Origin: Adiantum capillus-veneris
Taxonomy: Eukaryota > Streptophyta > Polypodiopsida > Polypodiales > Pteridaceae
Length of the DNA stretch: 64,000 bases
Reading direction: 5' to 3'
Assembly (NCBI GenBank): GCA_014529385.2
Contig: CM043963.1
Location: 4,281,001 to 4,345,000, forward strand
Each line of letters opens with the position of its first letter. The stretch's first letter is position 1. A program made the position numbers and the translations under genes. Shown here piece after piece: positions 21,655-30,943 of this stretch. Under the pieces are notes generated by a model, which worked only from the letters and a program-made list of their open reading frames with translations, did not search any database and had not been told where the DNA came from.

Positions 21655-21723
21655 ATCCCTTGTAAGAATAAAAGAGCCCTAAGGGCCTCACTCTACAGAG
21701 CATCTGGACGCAGAGTCTGAGAC

Positions 21724-22275
21724 ATAGTGGTCTCGTACGGTCCCGTACGTTTTGTACACGTACGATGATGTGCGGTACTAAACGAACTAAAAAATATTAA
21801 GATGTACGATGATGTTACGTACGTTCAAAATAAAAAAACAAAGAATTCTTACGTCTAAGGCTCAGGCCCTTGGGTTTAAACTTTACACTTAAAGAAACTT
21901 GACGTTATGAGATCTTCAATGGGAGCTTGAGAGGGAGAGACCCAATGGAGAGAAGATGGAGAGGCAAGACTCTAGTCTCTAGAGCTTGTCACTTGAGAGC
22001 TAGAACATGGGAGCATTGAGCAGTGAGAGCATTGAGAGCAATGAGCATTGAGAGCTTGGAAGTGTTGGAGAACAAGATGGAGAGGCATTGCTTAAATAGG
22101 AAGAGACTAGAGCATGAGAGAGAGAGAGTTGGGCTGCTCAATGTAATCCATTCACAATTGTGAATTTTGCTTTTATTATATATATATATATATATTTTAA
22201 AAAAAGCATACAAAACGTACGGGACGGTACTTGACCCGCAGTACGGAACGAGATGTTCCGTACGTCGTACGAAAA
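21724..22275. mobile_element. Non-autonomous inverted-repeat (MITE-like) element rich in CGTACG
   Basis: About 550 bp with imperfect inverted ends built of CGTACG palindromes: left TAGTGGTCTCGTACGGTCCC, and right, read inverted, TAGTTTTCGTACGACGTACG. An inner pair of arms (CGGTCCCGTACGTTTT on the left, its complement on the right) is closer. The centre holds repeats of GAGCATTGAGAG/GAGCATTGAGCA and a (TA)n run. It has no coding capacity. The target duplication is unclear. Confidence 0.6.
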
Positions 22276-22497
22276 CTACCCTGCGGAGGACCTGCGGGAG
22301 TTGTACTTTCCTCAAAGATTAATATAAAAGAAATACTGAAAGAGGCGTCAGTCTTTGGGGCCAATCTCTCTGGGCACCAAACTACGCCAGGCCGTTTCTA
22401 CCAAATTGAACTGTGATTTTAAAGTTGTGAAGTATTTTAAGTGATTCTCTCTCGTGTCGCGACAGAATCTAGACTTGGGGTTCCCAAGTTTGTTACA

Positions 22498-23334
22498 GGT
22501 GTGATGTAACCACCTACTATACGAGTTACCCCGTAGCCTTACTACTGTCGCGGAATACAAACCTTCGTGCTGACTGTGCCTTGTGAGCAAGTACTACCAC
22601 TTGAATAGTCTTGTCGTGAGAACATTGTGAGTGAAGCTTAAAGGTAAGGATGCTCGGAGGTAAATCCAAGGGTTTCTTGTCGACGGAAGTGGACGTACGC
22701 TACATGCGAATGCGAACGCAGAAGAGGTTAGGGATCCATTCACCAACTTCTTCCATATCTGCAGAAGAGGTAAGTAGATCTTGGTACTTGCAAAACTTAA
22801 TAATTTTGACCTAAATACATCCTATACACCTAAACCAAGTCCTAAATTGAATTTGGTCAAGTTTGGTCTTGTTGGCATCACTTTGTGCCTTGTCGACTCT
22901 AAAATCACCAATTTCTGTGACTACACTGCCTGTGGAGTTGGTTTGTCACTTGTGAGGCTTTGGACTTGTCCGCAACATAGTCGTGAAGCAACTCATCCAA
23001 TTCTGGCTCATTTGGAGTCAGTTTGACCTCGTATATCGAATATGATGCTTTGTAGCCTTTGAGCCGTTTTCTGCTTTTCGAGGGCTTTGCTTGATTGATT
23101 TCACATGTCGATCTTTCTTCAGAGACATGGCAATGAAGGTGGGAGCTTAATAATTCCATGATCGGGTCTTATAACACTGGGAGAGGCTCTTTGGGTTCTT
23201 GGTTCTACCTGGGTTCTTTAGGTTCTTGGTGTCCTTGGGATCTTGGGGTACTTGGGTTCTTGGTTCTTGATGGTTCTTCTTTAGGTTCTTCCTGAGTTCG
23301 CGAAGCCGAAGCACACACAAAGCTTTGATACCAT
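22498..23334 (-). mobile_element. E-type element internal region, reverse, non-coding
   Basis: A 260-bp block (22500-22790) recurs at 24060-24320. A second (23100-23333) recurs at about 24340-24528. The latter ends in a leader rich in GGTTCTTGG words, followed by the reversed primer site GCTTTGATACCA (23322-23333). No protein is encoded. Confidence 0.6.
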
Positions 23335-23918
23335 TGTTAGGTGTAGCAGAAGTGTGTATGGATTTAGCTCGGATCTAGTACTCGAATACAAACACAAGGG
23401 ACACTTTACTTCACTTGAAAGAACTGAATTGAATTGAAAGAAAGAGAGAGACACAAGAGAGATAGAAAAGAGACGACATTGAATGTCGGGTCCCAAACCC
23501 TCAAGGCCCCCCTTGCTCTGTTGCCAGAGCAAGTACTTTCTTTATTCTTGCACAAATGCTCATATAATGACTGAATGCTGAGATTCTGATGCTAATGGGT
23601 ACTGATGCTACTGATGTGGGGTTCTATTGGTTCTATGTCGAAGTCGACGACAATGACGACGGCGGTGACGAGGCTATGGCTGAATGCCGAAGTGCTAGCT
23701 CTGTCGAGTGCTTGCACATGCAACCATGATGAGGCTAGGGGCTGAAATCTGCTGGTAAAATGTGGTACTGTGCAAGAGAGGGTATGCACATGATTGGCGT
23801 GGACATGCACGTCCTGCTAGAGGCTCACAAGGGTGCCAGGCTAGGTCCTAAGCTAAGACTGACGCTAGACTATAGCAGAAGCTTGTCCCCATGGCGCAAT
23901 TGCAGTGTGCACATGACA
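23335..23918 (-). repeat. E-type LTR, reverse, with both primer site and polypurine tract attached
   Basis: 584 bp from TGTTAGGTGTAGCAG to GTGCACATGACA. A reversed primer site lies on its left and a reversed polypurine tract (CCCCCC) on its right, so internal sequence adjoins it on both sides. Confidence 0.75.
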
Positions 23919-24528
23919 CCCCCCCTGTTAAAGGTGAGGTACAACTGCTACACTTCTATCTATACTTTTGATGCTGAATGCGTTTGATGCTTGTGGATGC
24001 ATAAGCCGATGGAAACTCCTCCAAACATGTGGATACTGTGGGTGTAGGTATTGTTGCTATGTAAACACCAACCAACCGAGTTACTAGGTAGCCTTACTAC
24101 TGTCGCAGAATACAAGCCTTGATGCTGACTGCCTTGCGAGCAAGTACGACCACTCAAAATAGTCTTGTCGTGAAAACATTGCGGGTGAAGATAAAAGGTA
24201 GGTTACTTGTCGACAGAAGTGGATGCACGCTACATGCAAATGCAGAAGAGGATTAGCGATCCTCTCTCCAACTCCTTCCATATCCGCATAGGAGGCAAGT
24301 AGATCTTGGTACTCAAGATCTGGATTGTCATGTGTCCGATGTTGATCTTAGTTCAAAGACATAGCACTGAAGACGGGAGCGCGCCCAATGCGCAATGGAC
24401 AGAGGGTGGGAGTGACTAATCAGTCCGGGCTCAAGACATGAAGATTCTTTGAGGCGGGAGAGGTTCTCTGGGTTCTTGGTTATGCTTAGGTTCTTGGTAA
24501 TTCTTCCTTTGAGTTCGCAAAGCCGAAG
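23919..24528 (-). mobile_element. Second E-type internal region, reverse, about 0.6 kb
   Basis: It runs from the polypurine tract through the shared block 24060-24320 to the leader that should precede the primer site. A B-type LTR cuts it off at 24529. Deletion has left a non-coding internal region. Confidence 0.6.
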
Positions 24529-25620
24529 TGTAACAAACTTGGACACCCCAAGTCAAGATTCTACCGCGACACGGCTCGACATAGTTCCGTGCCAAGAGGT
24601 ATTGGCCCCAAAGGCTGGCGCCCCTTTCGGTATTTATTTTTATATTAATCTGTGTGTAAAGTACAAAGAGCCCGCGGGTGCTCACTCTTAGTGTCTGCGT
24701 CCAGATGCCCTGCAGAGTGAGTTCCTTGGACTTATTTATTCTTACAAGGGATGCCCAAAAGTAGAGCCCCAAAATCAATTAACTCCACAAGCAAAAGTTC
24801 CAAAAGCTAATGGTTTTCAAAAGCTGCTAAAAACAGCCAGTGTGATTTACAGAAAAATCTGTACGTTGCCACGTTAGCACGTCAACGCGTTCTGCGGATC
24901 CGTACAGTCCGTACGCTCACGTCAGTAGTTAGCGCATTTGACGGAATTCCGTGCACCTGCTACGTCAGCCTATAGACGCATATCTCGGAAGGCTCATCCA
25001 TTTCAACAGTAGGTAAATGTATGTGTGTCCAGGGGCCTGCCACGTCACCAGTTGAAAGAATTGTAATCGTCCTCGATTACGCCTGCAAAACGGATAGAGA
25101 CCATAAACTATCTTAGTAGACACTGATTGTTAGTACTGACGCACTAGACACGACATATCTAGCCCTTGTATAAAACGACAGTCACATCACCGGACATCAC
25201 AGGACATCACATGACAAATCACAAACAATTCATTCCAAATCTCATACCATGACCATCGGCAACGTATTTAGTAATTGCATCTAGATCCATTCCGGACCTC
25301 ACGGATGCCCGATCAACCGATCCTTATTACAATCATGTCTATAGAGATTTATGAGACCGAAATGCTGCAGTCATTTCGTCTTTCAATTCCTGCCCTCAAA
25401 CAAGTCAAGTACAAATCAATCATTTTCATTTTTGGGAATTCCTATCATAAAGTCATACAACAGAATACTACTCAGCCCATTAGTATCCCTAAAACCCAAA
25501 GGGGACATGAGTGACTCTTTTCAAAATCCAGGTAATCCGTTGACAAAGGAGTTGAGTGACTCCCCTCTTGTGCGAATCAGCTGCACTAGATTCATCCTCG
25601 TTGAAATAGGGGTTCTATCG
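24529..25620 (-). mobile_element. B-type LTR and 3' internal part, reverse
   Basis: The LTR starts TGTAACAAACTTGGACACC at 24529 and runs to about 25051 (CCACGTCACCAGTT). The last bases of the LTR and the polypurine tract are missing. The sequence then continues with the reverse complement of the B internal 3' end (compare 19820-20120) and 300 bp further inside. The open frames there are short and unassigned. Confidence 0.7.
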
Positions 25621-25627
25621 AAGTAGA

Positions 25628-25860
25628 CTATGCTAAACCGAATGCTTCAAGGTAAAGTTCCAAAATCTGAGAAGTATTTGCTAGGTCCTCCTCCTCCATC
25701 AACTTCGCATCCAATGCAGGATAGTTCTTAAATTTAATCAAGAACCGCTCAATCACTTTACATTTTATCTTTTTGTCCTTGTGTGCCAAAATCTGTTGTG
25801 GAACGAGTACTTCCTGGCTTTCCTCCACTTCGGGCTGCTCATTAGGCTCCCCATCATCGG
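25628..25860 (-). pseudogene. Chromovirus (Ty3/gypsy) polyprotein C-terminus with chromodomain
   Basis: The minus-strand frame reads DDGEPNEQPEVEESQEVL, then IKCKVIERFLIKFKNYPALD, and ends EAFGLA-stop at 25628. This is the usual layout of a plant chromovirus integrase tail: acidic linker, then a chromodomain-like fold. The reading is interrupted at 25860/25861 by the complete B element and resumes on its other side at 29561. Chromodomains of this type steer integration to modified chromatin. Confidence 0.8.
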
Positions 25861-26513
25861 TGTTACAAAGTGATGACGTGGCTATCGACAACAGAAACCC
25901 TAATTTCTGTCAGAAATCCTAAAATTCTTGAAAACCCTAATTTTTGCCAAAAACACTAATTTTCAAAAACCCTAATTTTTGGAGACCCTAATCCTAATTG
26001 CTGGCTGGAAACCCTAATCAAGCGAGAAATGCCACGTGGCAGTAGTGTACAGATTTTCGGGATTTGCGGCGTAATTTACGGAAGTGGAAAAAAAGCCAAC
26101 GACGCAATTTGCAGCTTTTGCTCCACGATTTGGAAGATAGAGAGAGAGAAAGGCATAATTGCTTTATTTCGCTCTCATTGAGAGAGAGAGAGAAACTGCT
26201 TTTGAACTGAAAGCTTTTGGGGCTCTGCTTTTGGGCATCCCTTGTAATCTTTATATTCGCGGTGAGGGCCTCACTTCTCAGAGCATCTGGACTTAGAGTT
26301 TGAGAGTGAAACCCTAACCGCTCTTTGTACTCTGACATTGATTTTAATACATAAAGAAATACCGAAAGGGGCGCCAGTCTTTGGGGCCAATATCTCTAGG
26401 CACGGAACTCCGTCGGGCCAGTGCAAATCTATTGTGATCTGTGAATTGTTTTGAAGTGGTAATTTGGTGTTGTGGTGATTGATTCTTGCCTTGGAGTGTC
26501 CAAGTCTGTTACA
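25861..26513 (+). repeat. Family B 5' LTR with telomere-like motifs
   Basis: It begins TGTTACAAAGTGATGACG and ends GTCTGTTACA. Between 25895 and 26020 it has a cluster of AAACCCTAA / AACCCTAAT words. Short GA runs follow, then TTTATATTCGCGG, a possible TATA-like signal. Confidence 0.9.
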
Positions 26514-26544
26514 GTGGTATCAGAGCACGGCCGATTTCTCTTCT

Positions 26545-27594
26545 ATGGGAAATCCGATCCCCAATTTCTTTTCTGCGGCACCTATGGCTTCACGCAAGGA
26601 TCAGTCGACTCCCTCTGCATCTAGAGATGCGGGCAGGGATCACAACGAAGATTCCGGCAGAGAGGATGAACCACCTTGGCCTACTCAGGCGGAGCAAAGA
26701 GAGATGACGCGTCGTCAATTGATCGGCGATGCAACAAAGATGATACTCAGTTTTGCGAAGGATCCGAAATTGGCAAAATATATGAGCGAGACTTCTTTTC
26801 AGGAAGTGCATGCGCAGTGGCAGGAAACCACTACACCATCCCTAAAACCCGCTCTCAAGAAACCTTCTGGTCACAAACAGTATTCAGAGAAGAAATTACA
26901 AGAGGTGGTTGATGCACGGATTGCTCAGCTTTTTGACGCGCAAAAGAAAGCCAAAAAGCACGGCAAAAAGCAAAAGAAAGGCACTGACTTCCCGGGATAT
27001 TTGGGTCGTCAGTCGACATTTGACAAGGCAAAGAAACAAAAGAAGCGTGTTCAATTTGAAGGAGTACCCAGTTCTTCTTCTTCTTCTTCTTCTGATAGTT
27101 CTAGCTCTTCAGATTCGAGTGAAAAAGACAGTAAAGGTAAAAAGCGAAGCAAGAAACAAAGCTTCGGAAAGGGCAAGAAAAAGGCAAAGAAGGCTAAATG
27201 TCGCCCAGAGTCTGACAGTTCTACTGAGAACTCATCTACAGACAGCTCAGATTCCGATGACGGAAACTTTTATGCGAACAAGAAGAATTTTTACAAAGCC
27301 AACCAGTATGACTTTCTCGAAGATAAAAGCAAGAAAGTCCGAGAGTTTAAGGAAGGTGGCCACTTGATCAAGGTTGGTACTTTTTCAGGATACTCAGATG
27401 CTTCGAAGGCTTTGTCTTTTATACAACAGTTTGACATCGCTTTCGCGGGAGGACGCTATTCGGAGCACTCCAAGATTCAGAGAGCTGCCTCTTACTTTAA
27501 GGGGAATGCTCGTACTTGGTGGTTCACGCTTCTTTTAAACAAGATTGCGCCAGTTAAATGGCTGAAATTTAAGAAGCTTTTTATTTCTTCTTGA
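26545..27594 (+). CDS. Family B gag, N-terminal ORF (349 aa)
   Basis: It starts at ATG 26545, 18 bases after the primer site. Residues 1-60 are polar. About 125-180 is strongly basic with repeated KKxKK runs. A serine-only block follows, then a second basic block (KKRSKKQSFGKGKKKAKKAK) and an acidic serine stretch. The gag core lies at about 270-349: QQFDIAFAGGRYSEHSKIQR, ASYFKGNARTWW, KLFISS. It stops at a TGA where relatives read straight on into LTQEY. That is either a point mutation or readthrough. The basic/serine blocks are unusual for a plant gag and suggest nucleic-acid or nuclear-targeting tails. Confidence 0.8.
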   Translation: MGNPIPNFFSAAPMASRKDQSTPSASRDAGRDHNEDSGREDEPPWPTQAEQREMTRRQLIGDATKMILSFAKDPKLAKYMSETSFQEVHAQWQETTTPSLKPALKKPSGHKQYSEKKLQEVVDARIAQLFDAQKKAKKHGKKQKKGTDFPGYLGRQSTFDKAKKQKKRVQFEGVPSSSSSSSSDSSSSSDSSEKDSKGKKRSKKQSFGKGKKKAKKAKCRPESDSSTENSSTDSSDSDDGNFYANKKNFYKANQYDFLEDKSKKVREFKEGGHLIKVGTFSGYSDASKALSFIQQFDIAFAGGRYSEHSKIQRAASYFKGNARTWWFTLLLNKIAPVKWLKFKKLFISS

Positions 27595-28533
27595 TTGACG
27601 CAAGAGTATGAACGAGATATACGAGCTGCTTGGAACCATCTTCGGATGACCAAGAAAGATATAATCAATGCTTACTGTGAAAAATTTTGGAGCCCGCCTC
27701 TTCATTCAAGAAGATCTCATTCAGAGAACAGATTGAGCGGTTCACCTTGGGTCTACCTACAGAGATCCGAGATCACTGCTTGGAGCAAAAGTCAGCTTCT
27801 ATTCAGGAGTTAATGAGTCATGCGAAGCGGGGCTTTGCCATTCACTCTGGCAGTCTGACCTACCCCACAGATGAGGCCATGACACAACGAGCCGAACAGA
27901 CTTCTGGGAATGAAAGTAGAAAGAAAAAGAGCAACCCAGAGAAAAAGGATGCATGACCCAAGCTTGCTTCTCAGAAGCGAGCTCGATTCATCAAGAAGGG
28001 GAAGTGCTTTGGATGTGGGGAACATGGACACATCTCCGCGAAGTGCCCTAAAAAGGGACAGAAAGAACAGAATGATAAGGACGACGACAGGCATGAGAGT
28101 TCGAGAGCAGCTGAGGAACGTGGACGGAAAGGCAAGATGAAAACAGGACTAATTCCAGATTGTGTGGGTATCGATCCCAACACCATGGACGAGAGTACAG
28201 AACTTTGCCGAGCTTGGGGCAAAGTGAAAGATCAAGAGGCCCTGATCTTCTTTGATGGAGGAGTCAAGGCCAACTTCGTTTCACCAAAATTGGCGGCGTG
28301 GCTCGAGATCACTCCCGGTCGGATGGGACCACTTACAGAGGCAGTTCTAGCGGCACCCGGTAGGGACGTAGCCATTACACCTGTCATTGGCAAACTTCGG
28401 TTGCATTGTCAAGGGTATTTGGGGCATGAGTACTTTTACATAATGCCTTTGGAAAAATGTGATGTCCTCTTGGGAATCCCTGGTACCACAAGAACAACGC
28501 CATGGTCGACTATCGGGCAAGGAAAGCGACTTT
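27595..28533 (+). pseudogene. Family B gag C-terminus, zinc knuckle and retropepsin-like segment
   Basis: The gag continues (LTQEYERDIRAAWNHLRMTK), shifts frame near 27690 (SFREQIERFTLGLPTEIRDH) and carries a zinc knuckle CFGCGEHGHISAKC at about 28005-28046. It then reads on to a protease-like fold: LIFFDGGVKANFVSPKLA, about 70 residues of linker, then CDVLLGIPG. The catalytic triplet reads D-G-G where active retropepsins have D-T/S-G. The frame ends in a TGA at about 28533. A TGA also lies between the gag C-terminus and the knuckle (about 27954). Confidence 0.8.
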
Positions 28534-28928
28534 GACTATAGAAAAGGGTAGAACAATTGTACTTGATATTAAACTGAAGGGCGAGTCTGTCCCTATTGTA
28601 TCGGCTTCGGCTTCGGCAGCATTTTGGTCTGATTGATCTCGAATAGACATGGTTGCAATAGGGGTTAGTCAATCGAACATCGATGAGGTCCCGATTGGAT
28701 CTAGATGCAATTGCTAGCTACATTGCCGATAAATCATGGTCTAAGATCCAAATGAATGTTTAATGTCACGTGATGTCGTGTGATGTGACTGTCGATTTCG
28801 TACATGTGCTAGATGTGTGTTCCTAGTACGTAGGTACCAACAATCAGTGTCTGCTAAGACGGTTTATGGCTTTTGTCGGTTTTGCAGGCGTAATTGCGGT
28901 CGATTACAATGCTTTCAAGAGGGGGGTA

Positions 28929-29560
28929 TGTCACAAAGTGATGACGTGGCTACCGACAGCAGAAACCCTAAAATTCATGCAAACCCTAATTTATGTCAAA
29001 AACCCTAATTTTCAGAAACCCTAATTTCTGGAAACCCTAACCCTAATTGCTGGCTGGAAACCCTAATCAGGCGGGAAATGCCACGTGGCAGCAGTGTACG
29101 GATTCCTGAGATTTGCGGCGTAATTTACGGAAGTGGAAAAAAAGCCAGCGACGCAATTTGCAGCTTTTGCTCCACGCTTTGGAAGATAGAGAGAGAGAAA
29201 GGCATAATTGCTTTATTTTGCTCTCATTGAGAGAGAGAGAAACTGCTTTTGAACTCAAATCTTTTGGGGCTCTGCTTTTGGGCATCCCTTGTAATCTTTA
29301 TATTCGCGGTGAGGGCCTCACTTCTCAGAGCATCTGGACGCAGAGTCTGAGAGTGAAACCCTAACCGCTCTTTGTACTCTGACATTGATTTTAATACATA
29401 AAGAAATATCGAAAGGGGCGCGAGTCTTTGGGGCCAATATCTCTAGGCACGGAACTCCGCCGGGCCAGTGCAAATCTATTGTGATCTGTGAATTGTTTTG
29501 AAGTGGTAATTTGGTGTTGTGGTGATTGATTCTTGACTTCGAGTGTCCAAGTGTGTTACA
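28929..29560 (+). repeat. Family B 3' LTR
   Basis: 632 bp from TGTCACAAAGTGATGACG to GTGTGTTACA, with the same telomere-like cluster (28970-29068) and the same GA runs as the 5' LTR. Confidence 0.92.
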
Positions 29561-29699
29561 ATCGGACACATCACCTTTAAAAGGCTTCAATAGACTCACA
29601 TGAAATGCATTGTGAATCTTCCAAGTATCGAGCAGCTTGAGTCGAAAGGAGACATCATTTATCTTTTCTTTTATTTGGAAAGGACCATAATAATAAATA
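29561..29699 (-). pseudogene. Chromovirus integrase C-terminal part, resumed after the B insertion
   Basis: Minus-strand reading gives a GPF-IKEKINDVSFRLKLL-like stretch, then TWKIHNAFHVSLLKPFKGD, the conserved end of the integrase just before the chromodomain. It joins the frame at 25628-25860 when the B element and one target duplication are removed. It is followed at 29700 by a piece of C-type LTR. Confidence 0.8.
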
Positions 29700-30098
29700 T
29701 GTCACGTGCACATCTAACCCTATGTGCATGTGGACAAGCTATCTCAGGTCTAGGGTTCGGGTCAGCCTAGGAAGTGTTCTGGCGGCTTTGTGAGCGTGTG
29801 AGCAAGCCGTGCATGTTCAGGCACTTAGATCATCGGACATATCACCTTTAAAAGGCTTCAATAGACTCGCATGAAATGCATTGTTAATCTTCCAAGTATC
29901 GTGCAGCTTGAGTCGAAAGGAGACATCATTTATCTTTTCTCTTATCTGGAAAGGACCATAATATGTCACGTGCACATCTAACCCTATGTGCATGTGGACA
30001 AGCTATCTCAGGTCTAGGGTTCAGGTCAACCTAGGAAGTGTTCTGGCGGCTTTGTGAGCCTGTGAGCAGGCCGTGCATGTCCAGGCACTTAGATTGGT
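29561..30098. repeat. Tandem duplication, about 270-bp unit
   Basis: 29561-29831 and 29832-30098 are near copies. Each contains the chromovirus integrase end followed by the first 130 bp of a C-type LTR (starting TGTCACGTGCACATC at 29700 and 29964). The first copy has an extra ATAATAA. Confidence 0.85.
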
Positions 30099-30943
30099 TG
30101 CATATCCTCTGATTGCACACATCATAATCATCAACATGGCATTCAATACCCATCATAAGCATTTTTTCATTATAACCCTTTTTCCAAAATACACATTTTT
30201 CACTTATTTATTAATAAGTGACTTTTGTTGGAAAAGTAAGTAGGGCAAATTGCGAAAGAAACCCAGTGGTCACTCAGTAGAAGCAGCAGCAGCAAGACCA
30301 GTAGGAAACCCAGCGTTTTCAGCCTACAGGACTCAGCTTTCCGCATCAGCAAAACCAGCCAGCGTTTTCAGTTTTCAGCCCTTTGCATTTGCAGATTTAG
30401 CCATAGCCTCGCATATCTCACCTACCCGCAGCAGATCCTCACCATACCGTCGAGTCAGCCAACGTGTACATTTTCAGCCCGCTGTTTTCAGATTTCAGCT
30501 TCTGCTTTTTTAGCGCATCGTCGTCGAGTCGTCGTCACTGCCATCCTCGCCGACACAGTGAGCAAAAAGTCCGCGTTTTGCAGATTTCAGCATTTCAGCC
30601 CTAACGTTTTCAGTTTTCAGCCCGTCCTCATCGTCGTCATCATTGTCGTCGACATCGTCGGCAAGTCCATTACATTTAGACCATTGTGCCAGATTTGTGC
30701 AATCTATAGCATAGACCTCTCTCGCCATAGAGAGGGGGGGCCCTTGGAGGAGGGTTTGAGAACCGTATGGTGTCGTATTCTTCTTTCTGTCAGTCTCAGC
30801 ACTTTCATTCACAGTAGCATTCACTTTATTTGTGATCATTGCACTCTCTCTCTAAAGGAACGGAAGGCTCTCCCTTCTGTAACTGAAAGAAACCCTTGAG
30901 CACAGTTCGGAGCACTCATCTTGAGCAATATCAACATTCACTT
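29964..30943 (+). repeat. C-type LTR (relative of families A and E)
   Basis: It starts TGTCACGTGCACATCTAACC and follows the plan of family A: a GTGACTTTTGTTGGAAA segment, an AGCGTTTTCAG-rich region (30310-30620), a GGAGGAGGGTTTGAGAAC segment, then CTTGAGCACAGTTCGGAGC near the end. The expected TTCCGCTGCACCTAACA end is missing, so the right end is truncated at about 30943. Confidence 0.75.

Larger units (their letters stand above)
20133..22497 (+). repeat. B-type LTR, forward, with two insertions
   Basis: It begins TGTCACAAACTGGTGACGTGGC after a polypurine tract and ends CCCAAGTTTGTTACA. Collinearity with the 574-bp LTR at 18284 is broken at 20428-21654 and about 21724-22275 by other elements. 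The adjoining LTR pieces continue across both. Confidence 0.85.
25861..29560 (+). mobile_element. Complete 3.7-kb gag-protease LTR element (family B)
   Basis: LTRs 25861-26513 (653 bp) and 28929-29560 (632 bp), primer site TGGTATCAGAGC at 26515-26526, polypurine tract at 28915-28928, and target duplication ATCGG at 25856-25860 and 29561-29565. The internal region holds gag and an aspartic-protease-like segment only. RT, RNase H and integrase are absent, so it depends on a partner in trans. Confidence 0.93.

Noticed and set aside
25275-25626. Plus-strand frames of 79-91 residues
   Set aside because: Antisense to the internal part of a reverse B-type element, with no recognisable domains.
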